A stretch of 64,000 nucleotides of DNA from positions 62,001 through 126,000 of the forward strand of contig CAYULW010000007.1 of assembly GCA_964445815.1 (NCBI GenBank). The letters are read 5' to 3'. Under the pieces are notes generated by a model that saw only the letters and a program-made list of their open reading frames with translations, was not told the DNA's origin and did not search any database. A program made the position numbers and the translations under genes. Positions 50,619 through 60,135 of the stretch are shown here, one piece after another (within the stretch, counting starts at the first letter, position 1; the number at the start of each line of letters is the position of its first letter). The stretch comes from CAYULW01 sp964445815. Its GTDB lineage: Bacteria; Bacteroidota; Bacteroidia; Flavobacteriales_E; Vicingaceae.

Positions 50619-52238
50619 ATGATAGAAGCACAAAACATTTCTCTTCAATATGGCAAGCGTATCCTTTTTGATGAAGTAAACATTAAATTTTTGGGAGACA
50701 ACTGCTATGGCATTATCGGTGCTAATGGCGCCGGAAAATCCACTTTCCTGAAAATATTATCTGGAGAAGTTGATCCCACTTCAGGAACTATCTATCTTGA
50801 ACCGGGCAAACGTATGGCAGTATTAAGGCAAGACCATTATGCCTTTGATGAATACTCCGTTTTGGATACTGTTATTAAAGGCCATGAAAAACTCTGGGAC
50901 ATTATGAAGGAAAAGGATGCCATTTATGCCAAAGAGGATTTTAGCGAAGAAGATGGTATAAAAGCATCAGAATTAGAAGCAGAATTTGCTGAAATGGATG
51001 GTTGGAATGCAGAGTCGGATGCCGCTGCTCTATTAAGTGGCTTGGGAATTCAGGAAGCGGATCACTACAAGAATATGGGTGAATTAAGCGGAAATCAAAA
51101 AGTCCGTGTACTATTGGCTCAAGCTCTATTCGGGAATCCTGACATTTTGATTTTGGACGAACCGACCAATGATCTTGATGTAAAAACGATTAGCTGGTTA
51201 GAAGACTTCTTATTAGACTTTAGAAACACAGTTATAGTTGTTTCGCACGACAGGCATTTCTTGGATACGGTATGTACCAATATCGTGGACATTGATTTTA
51301 GTAAAATGACTACTTATTCCGGAAATTATACATTTTGGTATGAATCTTCACAATTGGCCCTAAGACAAAAACAAGCTGCAAACAAAAAAGCCGAGGCTAA
51401 GAAAAAAGAGCTTCAGGATTTTGTAGCAAGGTTTAGTGCAAATGCCTCAAAGTCTAAACAAGCAACAAGCCGAAAAAAGTTATTGGAAAAGATTAATGTG
51501 GAGAGCATTCAGCCTTCTTCTCGTCGTTATCCGGGAATAATTTGGACACAAGAAAGAGAAGCAGGCAATCAGCTGCTGAATGTTGAAAACCTAAGTCAAG
51601 TAGATCAAGAAGGGAATATCCTTTTTTCAAACCTTAATTTTACTGTTAATAAAGGCGATAAGATCGCAATTATTGGAGATTCACGTGCTGTAACGGCCTT
51701 CTTTGAAACAATTAACGGAAACAAAGCACCTGTAAAAGGTGAGTTTAGCTTCGGACAAACCATTACCACAGCTTATCTCCCTGCAGACAACTCGAATTAC
51801 TTTGAATCAAACGATAACTTAGTGAATTGGTTGAGACAGTTTACCGATGCAGAAAAAGATGAAGTTTACATTCGAGGTTTTCTTGGTAAGATGCTCTTTT
51901 CGGGAGAAGAGGTACTTAAGAAATGTTCCGTTTTATCAGGAGGTGAAAAAATGAGATGTATGCTTTCTAAAATGATGCTTGCAGAGGCTAATTTCTTAAT
52001 GTTAGATGAACCTACCAATCATTTAGACTTAGAATCAATAACTGCTTTAAACAACTCGTTAATTGATTTTAAGGGGACCATCTTATTTACTTCTCATGAC
52101 CATACTTTTACACATACCACTGCAAATCGCATTATAGAAATTGGTGCTAATGGCATGCTTGATAAAGTCATGACTTATGATGAGTATTTAGAAAGTGCAA
52201 AGGTAAACGCGCAGAGGGAAGATCTGGCTATGGTTTAA
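50619..52238 (+). CDS. ABC-F family ATPase (YbiT-like ribosome-associated protein), degenerate second P-loop
   Basis: Soluble tandem-NBD ABC-F protein, of a class that binds the ribosomal E site to relieve stalled translation. NBD1 has Walker A GANGAGKST, signature LSGNQKVRVLLAQAL and Walker B LILDEPTNDLD. The interdomain linker is about residues 245-300, with ARFSANASKSKQATSRKK, as in E. coli YbiT. NBD2 keeps the signature LSGGEKMRCMLSKMML and Walker B FLMLDEPTNHLD, but its P-loop reads GDSRAVTAFFETI, without the GKS/T lysine. 539 aa is normal. It overlaps the convergent GDPD gene by 11 bases. Confidence 0.93.
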   Translation: MIEAQNISLQYGKRILFDEVNIKFLGDNCYGIIGANGAGKSTFLKILSGEVDPTSGTIYLEPGKRMAVLRQDHYAFDEYSVLDTVIKGHEKLWDIMKEKDAIYAKEDFSEEDGIKASELEAEFAEMDGWNAESDAAALLSGLGIQEADHYKNMGELSGNQKVRVLLAQALFGNPDILILDEPTNDLDVKTISWLEDFLLDFRNTVIVVSHDRHFLDTVCTNIVDIDFSKMTTYSGNYTFWYESSQLALRQKQAANKKAEAKKKELQDFVARFSANASKSKQATSRKKLLEKINVESIQPSSRRYPGIIWTQEREAGNQLLNVENLSQVDQEGNILFSNLNFTVNKGDKIAIIGDSRAVTAFFETINGNKAPVKGEFSFGQTITTAYLPADNSNYFESNDNLVNWLRQFTDAEKDEVYIRGFLGKMLFSGEEVLKKCSVLSGGEKMRCMLSKMMLAEANFLMLDEPTNHLDLESITALNNSLIDFKGTILFTSHDHTFTHTTANRIIEIGANGMLDKVMTYDEYLESAKVNAQREDLAMV

Positions 52239-53112
52239 ACTTGAGCAGACGGTTAAGCGAAGCCAGATTATTTGTTTGTATGTAATCAGGATTTTTATGA
52301 ATTAAGGTTTGATGTCCTTGATCTGATTTGGCTTCAAAGGTGACAATAGCTATGCCCTGCTCATGTGCCAATCTGCTTTTTACAGAATCCAAAATCGGAC
52401 GATTAACTACCATGGTTTTGATGCCATTATTTACGGCCCATTCAAGCCCTGTATCAAACTGACCAACCTCAAACAACAACTCATAAGGACAAGCTAAACT
52501 CTGAGCAATTGATATAAGACTTTTACTTCCTGAGATGATCTGGATCTTAGACTCTGGCACCTCTAATAACTGAAGAAAGTCAATGAGTTTTTTGATCAAA
52601 CCAGCTTCTCGCCTCGCATTCTCTTCAGGTGTAAAACACATGCAATAATGACGAAGATCAATTTGCAATATCGGAAACTCTTCTAATTCAAGAAGGTAGT
52701 TGATGATTGTCTGAAATTTCATCACCTTTTCCTCTTGGAACAAGTCAAAAGGAAAACCAACCTTATATTCTGCCCCTTTAATCTCATCCCAAGTCATCAA
52801 TTCAGGATAACCGGATTTATTCGTTTTGCTATCCAGCTTCTGATCATGGTAAGCAATAAAGTTAGAATCTGCAGTTATGTGTATATCTAATTCTATTCCA
52901 TCGGCATGATATTGCTCTATAGCTTGTTTGATGCCAATCATACTGTTACTGGGGTATGGATTAAAGGGTATCCATGAAACAAAACCTGATCCCCCGTGCC
53001 CAATACGGTAAATTTTTCCTTTATTGAGGTTGCTAATTTTCTCAGTATCTACTGAAAAACACGAAATAAGACTACCGAGTAATAATAAAGGTAAAACTTT
53101 GCTTTTCACCAC
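52228..53112 (-). CDS. Glycerophosphodiester phosphodiesterase lipoprotein
   Basis: A 294-residue GDPD-family protein with a lipoprotein signal (LLLGSLISC). The family's metal and catalytic motifs are IYRIGHGGSGFV (the usual RGH position), ADGIELDIHITADSNFIAYH (Glu and Asp ligands plus catalytic His) and LEEFPILQIDLRHY. It probably splits glycerophosphodiesters from membrane-lipid turnover in the envelope. It is convergent with the ABC-F gene and follows the methyltransferase-like gene after 17 bases. Confidence 0.88.
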   Translation of the reverse strand: MVKSKVLPLLLLGSLISCFSVDTEKISNLNKGKIYRIGHGGSGFVSWIPFNPYPSNSMIGIKQAIEQYHADGIELDIHITADSNFIAYHDQKLDSKTNKSGYPELMTWDEIKGAEYKVGFPFDLFQEEKVMKFQTIINYLLELEEFPILQIDLRHYCMCFTPEENARREAGLIKKLIDFLQLLEVPESKIQIISGSKSLISIAQSLACPYELLFEVGQFDTGLEWAVNNGIKTMVVNRPILDSVKSRLAHEQGIAIVTFEAKSDQGHQTLIHKNPDYIQTNNLASLNRLLKFKP

Positions 53113-53129
53113 CCAAAGATAAGAGCTAT

Positions 53130-53897
53130 CTACATTAGCTTAAGCTTTCGCAAAACTTTAACAATAAGATAGTACCCTATAGTAATGGCCATGCCCCAAA
53201 ACCAGAAACTGTGCTCAAAGGTGAATTGATCAAGCAAAATATACTGTTCGATTCGATCAAAAAGCCAGAACAGAATGAAAAGGGCAAGAATGCCATTTTT
53301 TTCCTTTTTTATCACCTTCTTTAACTGAAATGACATGTTTGCACTTTTATACTGTGAGAAGTTTGGAATAATGGTATTTATTCCTTGAGACCATTCTTCA
53401 TATTTCTCTCCAAACTTATCATGCAAGAATGCTTCTTCCGCATACATAATCCTCATATAGTAGATAATGTAAAAAAGTATAAAAGCAATTATAAACCAAG
53501 TATCTTCTGTTAACATGGCCACTCCGAGCCACATAAAGAAATTACCTAAGTATAAAGGATGCCTAATGCAAGAGTACAAGCCAGTTGTATTCAATACTTC
53601 GGCCACTTGTCCTTCGCTTGTATTTCGGCCACTTGTTCTTGGTGGTGTATAACCCACAACATGACAACGGATGAGAAATCCAAGTACTCCAACCGCAAAA
53701 CTGATATACCTCCAAATATCGTTGCCAAATAATTTAGAGTAAGACAATTCGCCATAAAGCAATTGATAAATAAACACAGCAATCCCTATAAGAATAATGA
53801 TCAGTGGAAGATGACTTCTATAACGAAACAAAAAGTCACCTTCTTTCCGCAGTTGATTTTTTAGCATCATAATCTTTAGCGTTTTAAGCTGCGCCAA
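53130..53897 (-). CDS. Isoprenylcysteine carboxyl methyltransferase/PEMT-like membrane protein
   Basis: A 255-residue membrane protein with about five hydrophobic segments. The motif TTGLYSCIRHPLYLGNFFMW near residue 107, followed by EEAFLHDKFGEKYEEW, is the diagnostic C-terminal block of ICMT/PEMT/NnrU-type methyltransferases. The acceptor is unknown; phospholipid or another small lipid is plausible. The start may be at MMLKNQLRKE, about ten residues in from 53897. It lies 18 bases after typA on the same strand. Confidence 0.8.
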   Translation of the reverse strand: MAQLKTLKIMMLKNQLRKEGDFLFRYRSHLPLIIILIGIAVFIYQLLYGELSYSKLFGNDIWRYISFAVGVLGFLIRCHVVGYTPPRTSGRNTSEGQVAEVLNTTGLYSCIRHPLYLGNFFMWLGVAMLTEDTWFIIAFILFYIIYYMRIMYAEEAFLHDKFGEKYEEWSQGINTIIPNFSQYKSANMSFQLKKVIKKEKNGILALFILFWLFDRIEQYILLDQFTFEHSFWFWGMAITIGYYLIVKVLRKLKLM

Positions 53898-53915
53898 TAT
53901 ATAAAAAATTAATGA

Positions 53916-55712
53916 CTAGACTTTGGAAGCCCTTTTACGATCATTTTCGTCCAATAAGATTTTTCTTAATCTTAACGATTCCGGGGTGACCTCTACATAT
54001 TCATCTTTCTGAATGTATTCCAGAGCTTCTTCTAATGAAAATTTAATCGCCGGCGCTAATTTCACCTTATCATCAGCTCCTGATGAGCGCATATTGGTGA
54101 GTTTTTTTGTTTTCGTAACATTAATAACCAAGTCTCCTGCTCGGTTATTTTCCCCAATCACCTGACCTTCATAAATCTCTTCATTAGGGTTAACAAAAAA
54201 TTTACCCCTGTCTTGAAGATTATTTAATGAATAAGGTATCGCCTTTCCGGTTTCCATGCAAATTAATGAGCCATTTTGTCTACCGGGAATTTCTCCTTTT
54301 AAAGGTTGAAACTCAATAAAACGATGTGACATAATGGCCTCGCCTGCTGTCGCAGTCAAAAGGTAATTTCTCAGCCCGATAATACCCCTTGATGGAATAT
54401 TGAAATCTAAAACCACTCGATCTCCTTTAGGTTCCATGTTAATCATCTCGCCTTTTCTTTGGTTGACCGCCTCAATTGCTTTACCGCTATGTTCCTCAGG
54501 GAGGTCAATCGTCAATTCTTCAACAGGCTCCATTTTTTCCCCTTGCACTTCTTTGATGATTACCTGAGGTTGTCCAATTTGTAATTCATAACCCTCTCGT
54601 CTCATGGTTTCAATTAGAACAGAAAGGTGTAATACTCCTCTACCAAAGACATTAAACGAATCTGCCGAATCTGTATCTTCAACTCTCAGTGCAAGATTTT
54701 TTTCTAATTCTTTTTCCAACCTTTCTTTGACATGCCTTGAGGTAACATACTTCCCTTCTTTACCGAAAAAAGGAGAATCATTAATGGTAAACAACATACT
54801 CATTGTTGGTTCATCAATAGCTATACTCGGCATTGCTTCAGGGGCTTCTAGATCAGCAATCGTATCGCCAATCTCAAAACCTTCAATTCCCACAACTGCA
54901 CAAATATCTCCGGCTTCTACCTGATCCACTTTTGCCTTTCCCATTCCTTCGAATACGTATAGTTCTTTGATCTTACTTTTACTCTTACTTCCGTCTCGCT
55001 TGATTAGAGATATCTGTTGATTCACCTTTAAGATTCCTCTATGCAAACGCCCTATAGCAATCCGGCCAATGAAAGATGAGTAATCTAAAGAAGTAATCAG
55101 TAGCTGAGTGTTGCCTTCAGGTGGTTTAGGTGATGGAATATGCTCTAAAATGGCATCCATAAGCACTGAAATATTATCGGTTACCTGAGTATAGTCTTCA
55201 CTCATCCAACCTAGCTTGGCAGAACCAAAAACTGTCGGAAAGTCCAATTGTTCTTCTGTGGCTCCAAGCTGAAACATCAGATCAAATACTTTTTCCTGAG
55301 CAATATCCGGTGTGCAGTTTTCTTTATCGACTTTGTTAACAACCACTATAGCTTTCAAACCTAATTCTATCGCCTTTTGCAAAACAAATCGGGTTTGAGG
55401 CATTGGACCTTCAAAAGCATCGACTAAAAGTAAAACTCCATCAGCCATATTCAATACCCTCTCCACTTCTCCACCAAAGTCACTGTGCCCTGGAGTATCT
55501 ATTATATTGATTTTGGTTCCCTTATACGAAACCGAAACATTTTTAGCCAAAATGGTAATCCCCCGTTCTCTTTCCAAATCATTATGATCCATGATTAAAT
55601 CTCCCGGTTTCTCATGATCTGCAAAGAGCTTACCAGCTAAAAGCATTTTATCTACCAAAGTTGTTTTCCCATGATCAACGTGGGCAATTATGGCTATATT
55701 TTTTAACTCCAT
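53916..55712 (-). CDS. typA: Ribosome-associated GTPase TypA/BipA
   Basis: Translational GTPase of the EF-G superfamily involved in ribosome assembly and stress adaptation. G1 is AHVDHGKTT (residues 10-18), G2 RERGITI, G3 DTPGHSDFGGEVERVL, G4 NKVDKE. Domains II-V follow, including GRGVLHLSVLIETMRREGYE, and the TypA-specific C-terminal domain has SSGADDKVKLAPAIKFSLE. 598 aa is standard. It has a good promoter upstream and a methyltransferase-like gene 18 bases downstream. Confidence 0.97.
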   Translation of the reverse strand: MELKNIAIIAHVDHGKTTLVDKMLLAGKLFADHEKPGDLIMDHNDLERERGITILAKNVSVSYKGTKINIIDTPGHSDFGGEVERVLNMADGVLLLVDAFEGPMPQTRFVLQKAIELGLKAIVVVNKVDKENCTPDIAQEKVFDLMFQLGATEEQLDFPTVFGSAKLGWMSEDYTQVTDNISVLMDAILEHIPSPKPPEGNTQLLITSLDYSSFIGRIAIGRLHRGILKVNQQISLIKRDGSKSKSKIKELYVFEGMGKAKVDQVEAGDICAVVGIEGFEIGDTIADLEAPEAMPSIAIDEPTMSMLFTINDSPFFGKEGKYVTSRHVKERLEKELEKNLALRVEDTDSADSFNVFGRGVLHLSVLIETMRREGYELQIGQPQVIIKEVQGEKMEPVEELTIDLPEEHSGKAIEAVNQRKGEMINMEPKGDRVVLDFNIPSRGIIGLRNYLLTATAGEAIMSHRFIEFQPLKGEIPGRQNGSLICMETGKAIPYSLNNLQDRGKFFVNPNEEIYEGQVIGENNRAGDLVINVTKTKKLTNMRSSGADDKVKLAPAIKFSLEEALEYIQKDEYVEVTPESLRLRKILLDENDRKRASKV

Positions 55713-55731
55713 ATATTTAAAAATAAGGCCG

Positions 55732-55739
55732 CAAAAGTA
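55732..55739 (-). promoter_or_regulatory. -7 box for typA
   Basis: Minus-strand TACTTTTG, followed by CGGCC, matches TAnnTTTG and lies 19 bases before the ATG at 55712. It closely resembles the ABC-F promoter. Confidence 0.6.
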
Positions 55740-55817
55740 GGTTTATTCTAACGTTTATAAGACCATTATAAATAGTGAAGTAGCGAATTCTTATGTTTGT
55801 TAAAAAATCACATTATT

Positions 55818-57152
55818 ATGAGATTGATACTAACTATCCTGTTGTATGTATTCTGTCTTAATCTGAATGCCCAACTGTTTACAATTGAAGAATTTATTAA
55901 GAGTTCAGAAGATAAAGTAGGTATTGAAAAGCAATTATCTATGCAAAAACAGCTTGTTGACAAGATTATTAATCGTGATTATTCTTTCATCGAAAAGTAT
56001 GGAACTGAAGAGTTAAAAGATGTACTCACCGAAGACAAAGTTACTTCACTAATTGATCGCCTTGAGAATAAATATGGAGACTTTCAAAAAACAGGTCAAT
56101 CTATTATTAAGCAAACCGCTGAACAAAACTATCTCCTTACAGAAATTGAATTCCTAAACTCTTCTTTTGATGTTGCAACCGGTTTTACTGAAGATTTGCA
56201 GATTTCAAGTCTTCGGATACAGCCGGCAACTGATAAACGTATATGGGAAAAACCTGAATATGGTATCGGTGAAATTAATGCCCGAGATACAACGATTAAG
56301 GGTTTGTTAGGAGAAATTGTCACTCCTCCTGAAGATGGAAAGCAAGCCATTGTTATACTTGTTCATGGCTCAGGACCCAATGATATGGATGGTACACTAG
56401 GCCCAAATAAAGTGTTCAAAGATCTGGCATTGGGTTTTGCACAAAGAGGAATCGCTAGTATTCGTTACAATAAAAGGTCTTATGACTATCCCGGGCAGTT
56501 AAGTAAAATGATTAATGAGTTGACCATAGAGGATGAAGTAGTTAATGATGCCGTTATTGCTATAGAAATGGCAAAAGATATGGGTTATAAACGTGTTATA
56601 TTAATCGGACATAGCCTTGGCGGCCATACGTCACCGCGTATTGCCGAACTCGCTAATCCAGATGGTGTGGTAATTATGGCAGGAAATTCCAGTCCTATTA
56701 TCGATCTCATTGTTCCCCAATTTGAGTATTTACTGAAAAATGATCCAAACACCCCAATTACTGAATTTCAGTTGAATGCAATCAAAGTTCAAATTAATAA
56801 AGTACAGGAAAGAGACTATGATGAAAAAACCCCCTCAATGCTATTGCCTTTTGGTCTCTCAGGAGGTTATTGGAAATCTCTGGAAGATTATAACCCACCT
56901 CAAGTAGCAAAGAAACAAAAGATGCCCTACCTTATTCTTAATGGTTCCAGAGATTACCAAGTAGACGTTGAACAAGCAAAAGGATGGAAAAATGGCAATA
57001 AAAACCCTCATTCTAAAACAATCATTTATAAGGGAATGAATCATATGTTTTATAGAGGAGAAGGGGTATTGATCCCATCGGAATATGAGATAAAAACACA
57101 TGTAGACCAAAAGGTGGTAGAGGATATAGTTAACTGGATCATGTCAATTTAA
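55818..57152 (+). CDS. Secreted alpha/beta hydrolase with N-terminal DUF3887-like domain
   Basis: A 444-residue secreted protein (signal peptide MRLILTILLYVFCLNLNAQ). The first 110 mature residues are a small helical/beta domain of the DUF3887 type (KQLVDKIINRDYSFIEKYG). The hydrolase then has VILVHGSGPNDMDGTLG, a nucleophile elbow LIGHSLGGHTSP, the acid in NGSRDYQVDVEQ and the histidine in GMNHMF, a complete triad. The ATG at 55818 is preferred to a TTG 21 bases earlier. It is the first of five plus-strand genes with very short gaps. Substrate is unknown. Confidence 0.88.
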   Translation: MRLILTILLYVFCLNLNAQLFTIEEFIKSSEDKVGIEKQLSMQKQLVDKIINRDYSFIEKYGTEELKDVLTEDKVTSLIDRLENKYGDFQKTGQSIIKQTAEQNYLLTEIEFLNSSFDVATGFTEDLQISSLRIQPATDKRIWEKPEYGIGEINARDTTIKGLLGEIVTPPEDGKQAIVILVHGSGPNDMDGTLGPNKVFKDLALGFAQRGIASIRYNKRSYDYPGQLSKMINELTIEDEVVNDAVIAIEMAKDMGYKRVILIGHSLGGHTSPRIAELANPDGVVIMAGNSSPIIDLIVPQFEYLLKNDPNTPITEFQLNAIKVQINKVQERDYDEKTPSMLLPFGLSGGYWKSLEDYNPPQVAKKQKMPYLILNGSRDYQVDVEQAKGWKNGNKNPHSKTIIYKGMNHMFYRGEGVLIPSEYEIKTHVDQKVVEDIVNWIMSI

Positions 57153-57153
57153 T

Positions 57154-59124
57154 ATGTCAAAGCAAGTAACTGCTTCACTGCTCCTACTATTCATCATTCT
57201 TTTCTTTGGTGGTCGATATCTTTTTGAAGGAAGCATGAATACCTACCCCAGTCATTTACATGCCTGGACTCAGAGTGATCGCTTGGCAATTGCACAAAAC
57301 TTTCAAGAAAATGGTTTCGACTTTTTTCACCCGACCACATACAACCTACTCACAAAAGATGGCATTACTCAAGTTGACTTCCCAATTCATGACTATCTGG
57401 TATCTATTATTAGTTATACTTTGAATGCTTCTGTCGTCTCAACATTCAGGTGGTATAACCTCTGCCTTTCTATGCTTGGCTTTGGTTTTCTCTTCATGGC
57501 CTGTCAATCTTTATTAAAACATTCCTTAAAAAGTTTATTCATTACTGTTTTCGTTGCCACACTTCCTTTCTATGTGTATTACCAAAACGGATTTCTTCCC
57601 AGCAGTTCTGCTTTATCACTTTTATTTATCAGCTTGTTCTTCCTAATACAGGGCTTGCAAAAAGAGAAATTTTCACACTTTCTCTTAAGTGGTTTTTTTA
57701 TTGGATTATCCGCTCTATGTAGGTCCCCTTTTATCTTTCATCTGTGCATTTTTATACTAATCATTTTCTATAAGTATTGGGGGCAAAAAAAGAAGATGAT
57801 CCAATATCTGAGTCCTTACCTAATCATGCTTATCGCTTTCTTTCTATATTATTTCTACAATAGAAGTCTGGCTGAGCAATATGGCACAATGTTTTTACAA
57901 AAATTTTTATACATCTCTTCATTTAAATTGCTCAAAGAAATTTTAGTTCTTGCTTTAGACAGGTGGAGCAATCAATTACTGAGTCCTTTTCACGCTGTGA
58001 TTGTGATCACTTTATTTATTTCACTTTTCTATAAAGTCAAAACCTCTAAACACTTTTCTATTTGGTTTAAGTTACTTGGTCTTTTATTGATCAGTTCAAC
58101 TTTAAGCGGACTCCTCTTCTTTTTTCTCATGGGTAGACAATTCATTGATCATGATTACTATTACATTTCAGTCATCATACCTCCTTTGGTCTATTTGCTT
58201 TTATTGGGTGGAAAGTTTATCACTGTTCCGCGTTCTTGGTATACTCCGGTTATGACAGTGCTGGGTATTTTCTTTTTTTACTTTTTTTCTCAAGCCAAAC
58301 AAGTTCAAATAGATCGCTATACGCCAGATTGGGATGACAGAATACACTACGCTTATGAAGTCTATAAAAATGCTAATGACGATCTAAAGAAATGGGGAAT
58401 CAAAGACACTGACACATTGATTATTCTGGAGGCTAATTCTACAAATATTCCATTTACACTATGGCAAAAAAGAGGTTATGTCAGTCTTAACAGTTCTGAG
58501 GCTATGGTTGATTCTGTATTGAACTCAAGAAAACAATATGTCGTGATGGTCGACAGTTTTTTCAGGCTCGATGCTTTTAGAGACTATCCACACCTTATTG
58601 ATCGCCTAAATCTGGCATACGCTAACGGGGAGCTTAGTTTATATGAAGACAAGCCTCATGACACAAACCCGAAAGAATTTTTTGAGCATTATCATTTCAC
58701 AGCCCATTTGAACTTTGATGAAGTCATGTACAATAGCAATCAATTTTCAGGCTTAGCTATTCATGAAACTACAGAAAAAGGGAGGGTGCTAGACATTACT
58801 CCAAAAACCACCTATAGTTTAACCTATCAAGATACTTTATCTGTGGCTGAATTTAATAAAGGAATCAAAATATCTTGTGTAGCCGATTATCTTGCAGAAG
58901 ATACAATAAAGGGTATGCAACTGATCTGTCAGTATGGCAATTACTATTTTGCTCATTATCTGCAAAACAGCCTAAAAGCATCAAGCGATTGGCAGCACTT
59001 TCAATTTCAGTTTTCCATACCACCGGAAGAACTAAAAGAAACATCTGAGATCAAGATTTATTACTGGAATCCAAATCAGGACAAAGTATATATTGACGAT
59101 TATCATTTAATCATATACCAATAA
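57154..59124 (+). CDS. GT39/ArnT-like multi-pass membrane glycosyltransferase
   Basis: A 656-residue protein with roughly 11 membrane segments and a C-terminal soluble domain of about 250 residues. The first periplasmic loop has HAWTQSDRLAIAQNFQENGF, the aspartate-containing position typical of dolichyl-phosphate-sugar-type transferases of the GT39/PMT superfamily. The C-terminal part (FEHYHFTAHLNFDE through SDWQHFQFQFSI) looks like a beta-sandwich carbohydrate-binding domain. It starts 1 base after the hydrolase stop. Donor and acceptor are unknown; envelope sugar transfer is the best guess. Confidence 0.7.
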   Translation: MSKQVTASLLLLFIILFFGGRYLFEGSMNTYPSHLHAWTQSDRLAIAQNFQENGFDFFHPTTYNLLTKDGITQVDFPIHDYLVSIISYTLNASVVSTFRWYNLCLSMLGFGFLFMACQSLLKHSLKSLFITVFVATLPFYVYYQNGFLPSSSALSLLFISLFFLIQGLQKEKFSHFLLSGFFIGLSALCRSPFIFHLCIFILIIFYKYWGQKKKMIQYLSPYLIMLIAFFLYYFYNRSLAEQYGTMFLQKFLYISSFKLLKEILVLALDRWSNQLLSPFHAVIVITLFISLFYKVKTSKHFSIWFKLLGLLLISSTLSGLLFFFLMGRQFIDHDYYYISVIIPPLVYLLLLGGKFITVPRSWYTPVMTVLGIFFFYFFSQAKQVQIDRYTPDWDDRIHYAYEVYKNANDDLKKWGIKDTDTLIILEANSTNIPFTLWQKRGYVSLNSSEAMVDSVLNSRKQYVVMVDSFFRLDAFRDYPHLIDRLNLAYANGELSLYEDKPHDTNPKEFFEHYHFTAHLNFDEVMYNSNQFSGLAIHETTEKGRVLDITPKTTYSLTYQDTLSVAEFNKGIKISCVADYLAEDTIKGMQLICQYGNYYFAHYLQNSLKASSDWQHFQFQFSIPPEELKETSEIKIYYWNPNQDKVYIDDYHLIIYQ

Positions 59125-59125
59125 A

Positions 59126-60124
59126 ATGGAAGACATAAATTACAAAGCATTTGTAGTCAGAGAAGATGAAAAAGGTCAATTTTCTCGTCAGATTGAAAAC
59201 AAGTCTACAAAAGATTTGCCTGATCACGATGTGATCGTTAAAGTTCATTATGCCGCACTTAACTATAAAGATGCTCTTTCTGCATCCGGTCATAAAGGCA
59301 TCAGTAAAACTTATCCCCATGTACCGGGTGTTGATGCCTGTGGCGAAGTCGTCAGTTGTAAAACAGATCAATTCCAAAAAGGGGACTTAGTGATTGTAAC
59401 TTCCTATGATTTTGGAATGAATACTTCAGGAGGCTTTCAAGAATATATTTCTGTTCCTGATACTTGGCCTGTGCTATTGCCAGAAAAAATGAGCTTGGAA
59501 GAAGCTATGATTATCGGAACAGGTGGATTTACAGCTGCACTCGCCTTATACAAAATGGAACAGAACGGGCAACATCCTTCTATGGGTCCAATCCTTGTAA
59601 CCGGATCAACTGGAGGTGTAGGCAGCATGGCTGTCAATATTCTATCTATTAATGGTTATGAAGTGATGGCTGCTACCGGAAAAAAAGAACAACATCCGTT
59701 TTTAAAAAGTTTAGGTGCTCATTCTATTGTTTCCCGTGAAGAGGTGAATGATACTTCAGGTAGGCCACTGCTAAGATCAAAATGGGCAGGGGCCATTGAT
59801 ACTGTGGGCGACAATACTTTAGCTACTTGTATTAAAGCATGCGGAAGAAACGGATCTATCGCTGTATGTGGTTTAGTTCAATCTCCCGAACTACAAACCA
59901 CTGTCTATCCCTTCATCTTAAATGGTGTAAATGTACTAGGCATTGAAACTGCAGAAACACCAAGAAACATTCGCATTGAATTGTGGAGAAGACTGGCACA
60001 AGAATGGAAACCTTCCTGTTTGGAAGAGGTAAAAGACATTATTGATCTAAGTGAACTGGAAGGTCGTATTCAAAATATGTTGAGAGGAAAATCTTTGGGT
60101 AGGACTGTCGTAAAATTTGTTTAA
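59126..60124 (+). CDS. YhdH/AcuI-type NADPH-dependent quinone/acrylyl-CoA reductase
   Basis: A 332-residue zinc-free medium-chain dehydrogenase of the YhdH/AcuI group. Motifs: ALNYKDALSASGHKGISKTY near residue 45, PHVPGVDACGEVV, GTGGFTAALALYKMEQNGQ, and the nucleotide-binding ILVTGSTGGVGSMAVNILSI near residue 155. It lacks the structural-zinc cysteines of classical alcohol dehydrogenases. AcuI-type enzymes reduce acrylyl-CoA, for example after DMSP cleavage, but YhdH members also reduce quinones. It starts 1 base after the membrane glycosyltransferase gene. Confidence 0.9.
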   Translation: MEDINYKAFVVREDEKGQFSRQIENKSTKDLPDHDVIVKVHYAALNYKDALSASGHKGISKTYPHVPGVDACGEVVSCKTDQFQKGDLVIVTSYDFGMNTSGGFQEYISVPDTWPVLLPEKMSLEEAMIIGTGGFTAALALYKMEQNGQHPSMGPILVTGSTGGVGSMAVNILSINGYEVMAATGKKEQHPFLKSLGAHSIVSREEVNDTSGRPLLRSKWAGAIDTVGDNTLATCIKACGRNGSIAVCGLVQSPELQTTVYPFILNGVNVLGIETAETPRNIRIELWRRLAQEWKPSCLEEVKDIIDLSELEGRIQNMLRGKSLGRTVVKFV

Positions 60125-60135
60125 CTAAGCACCTC

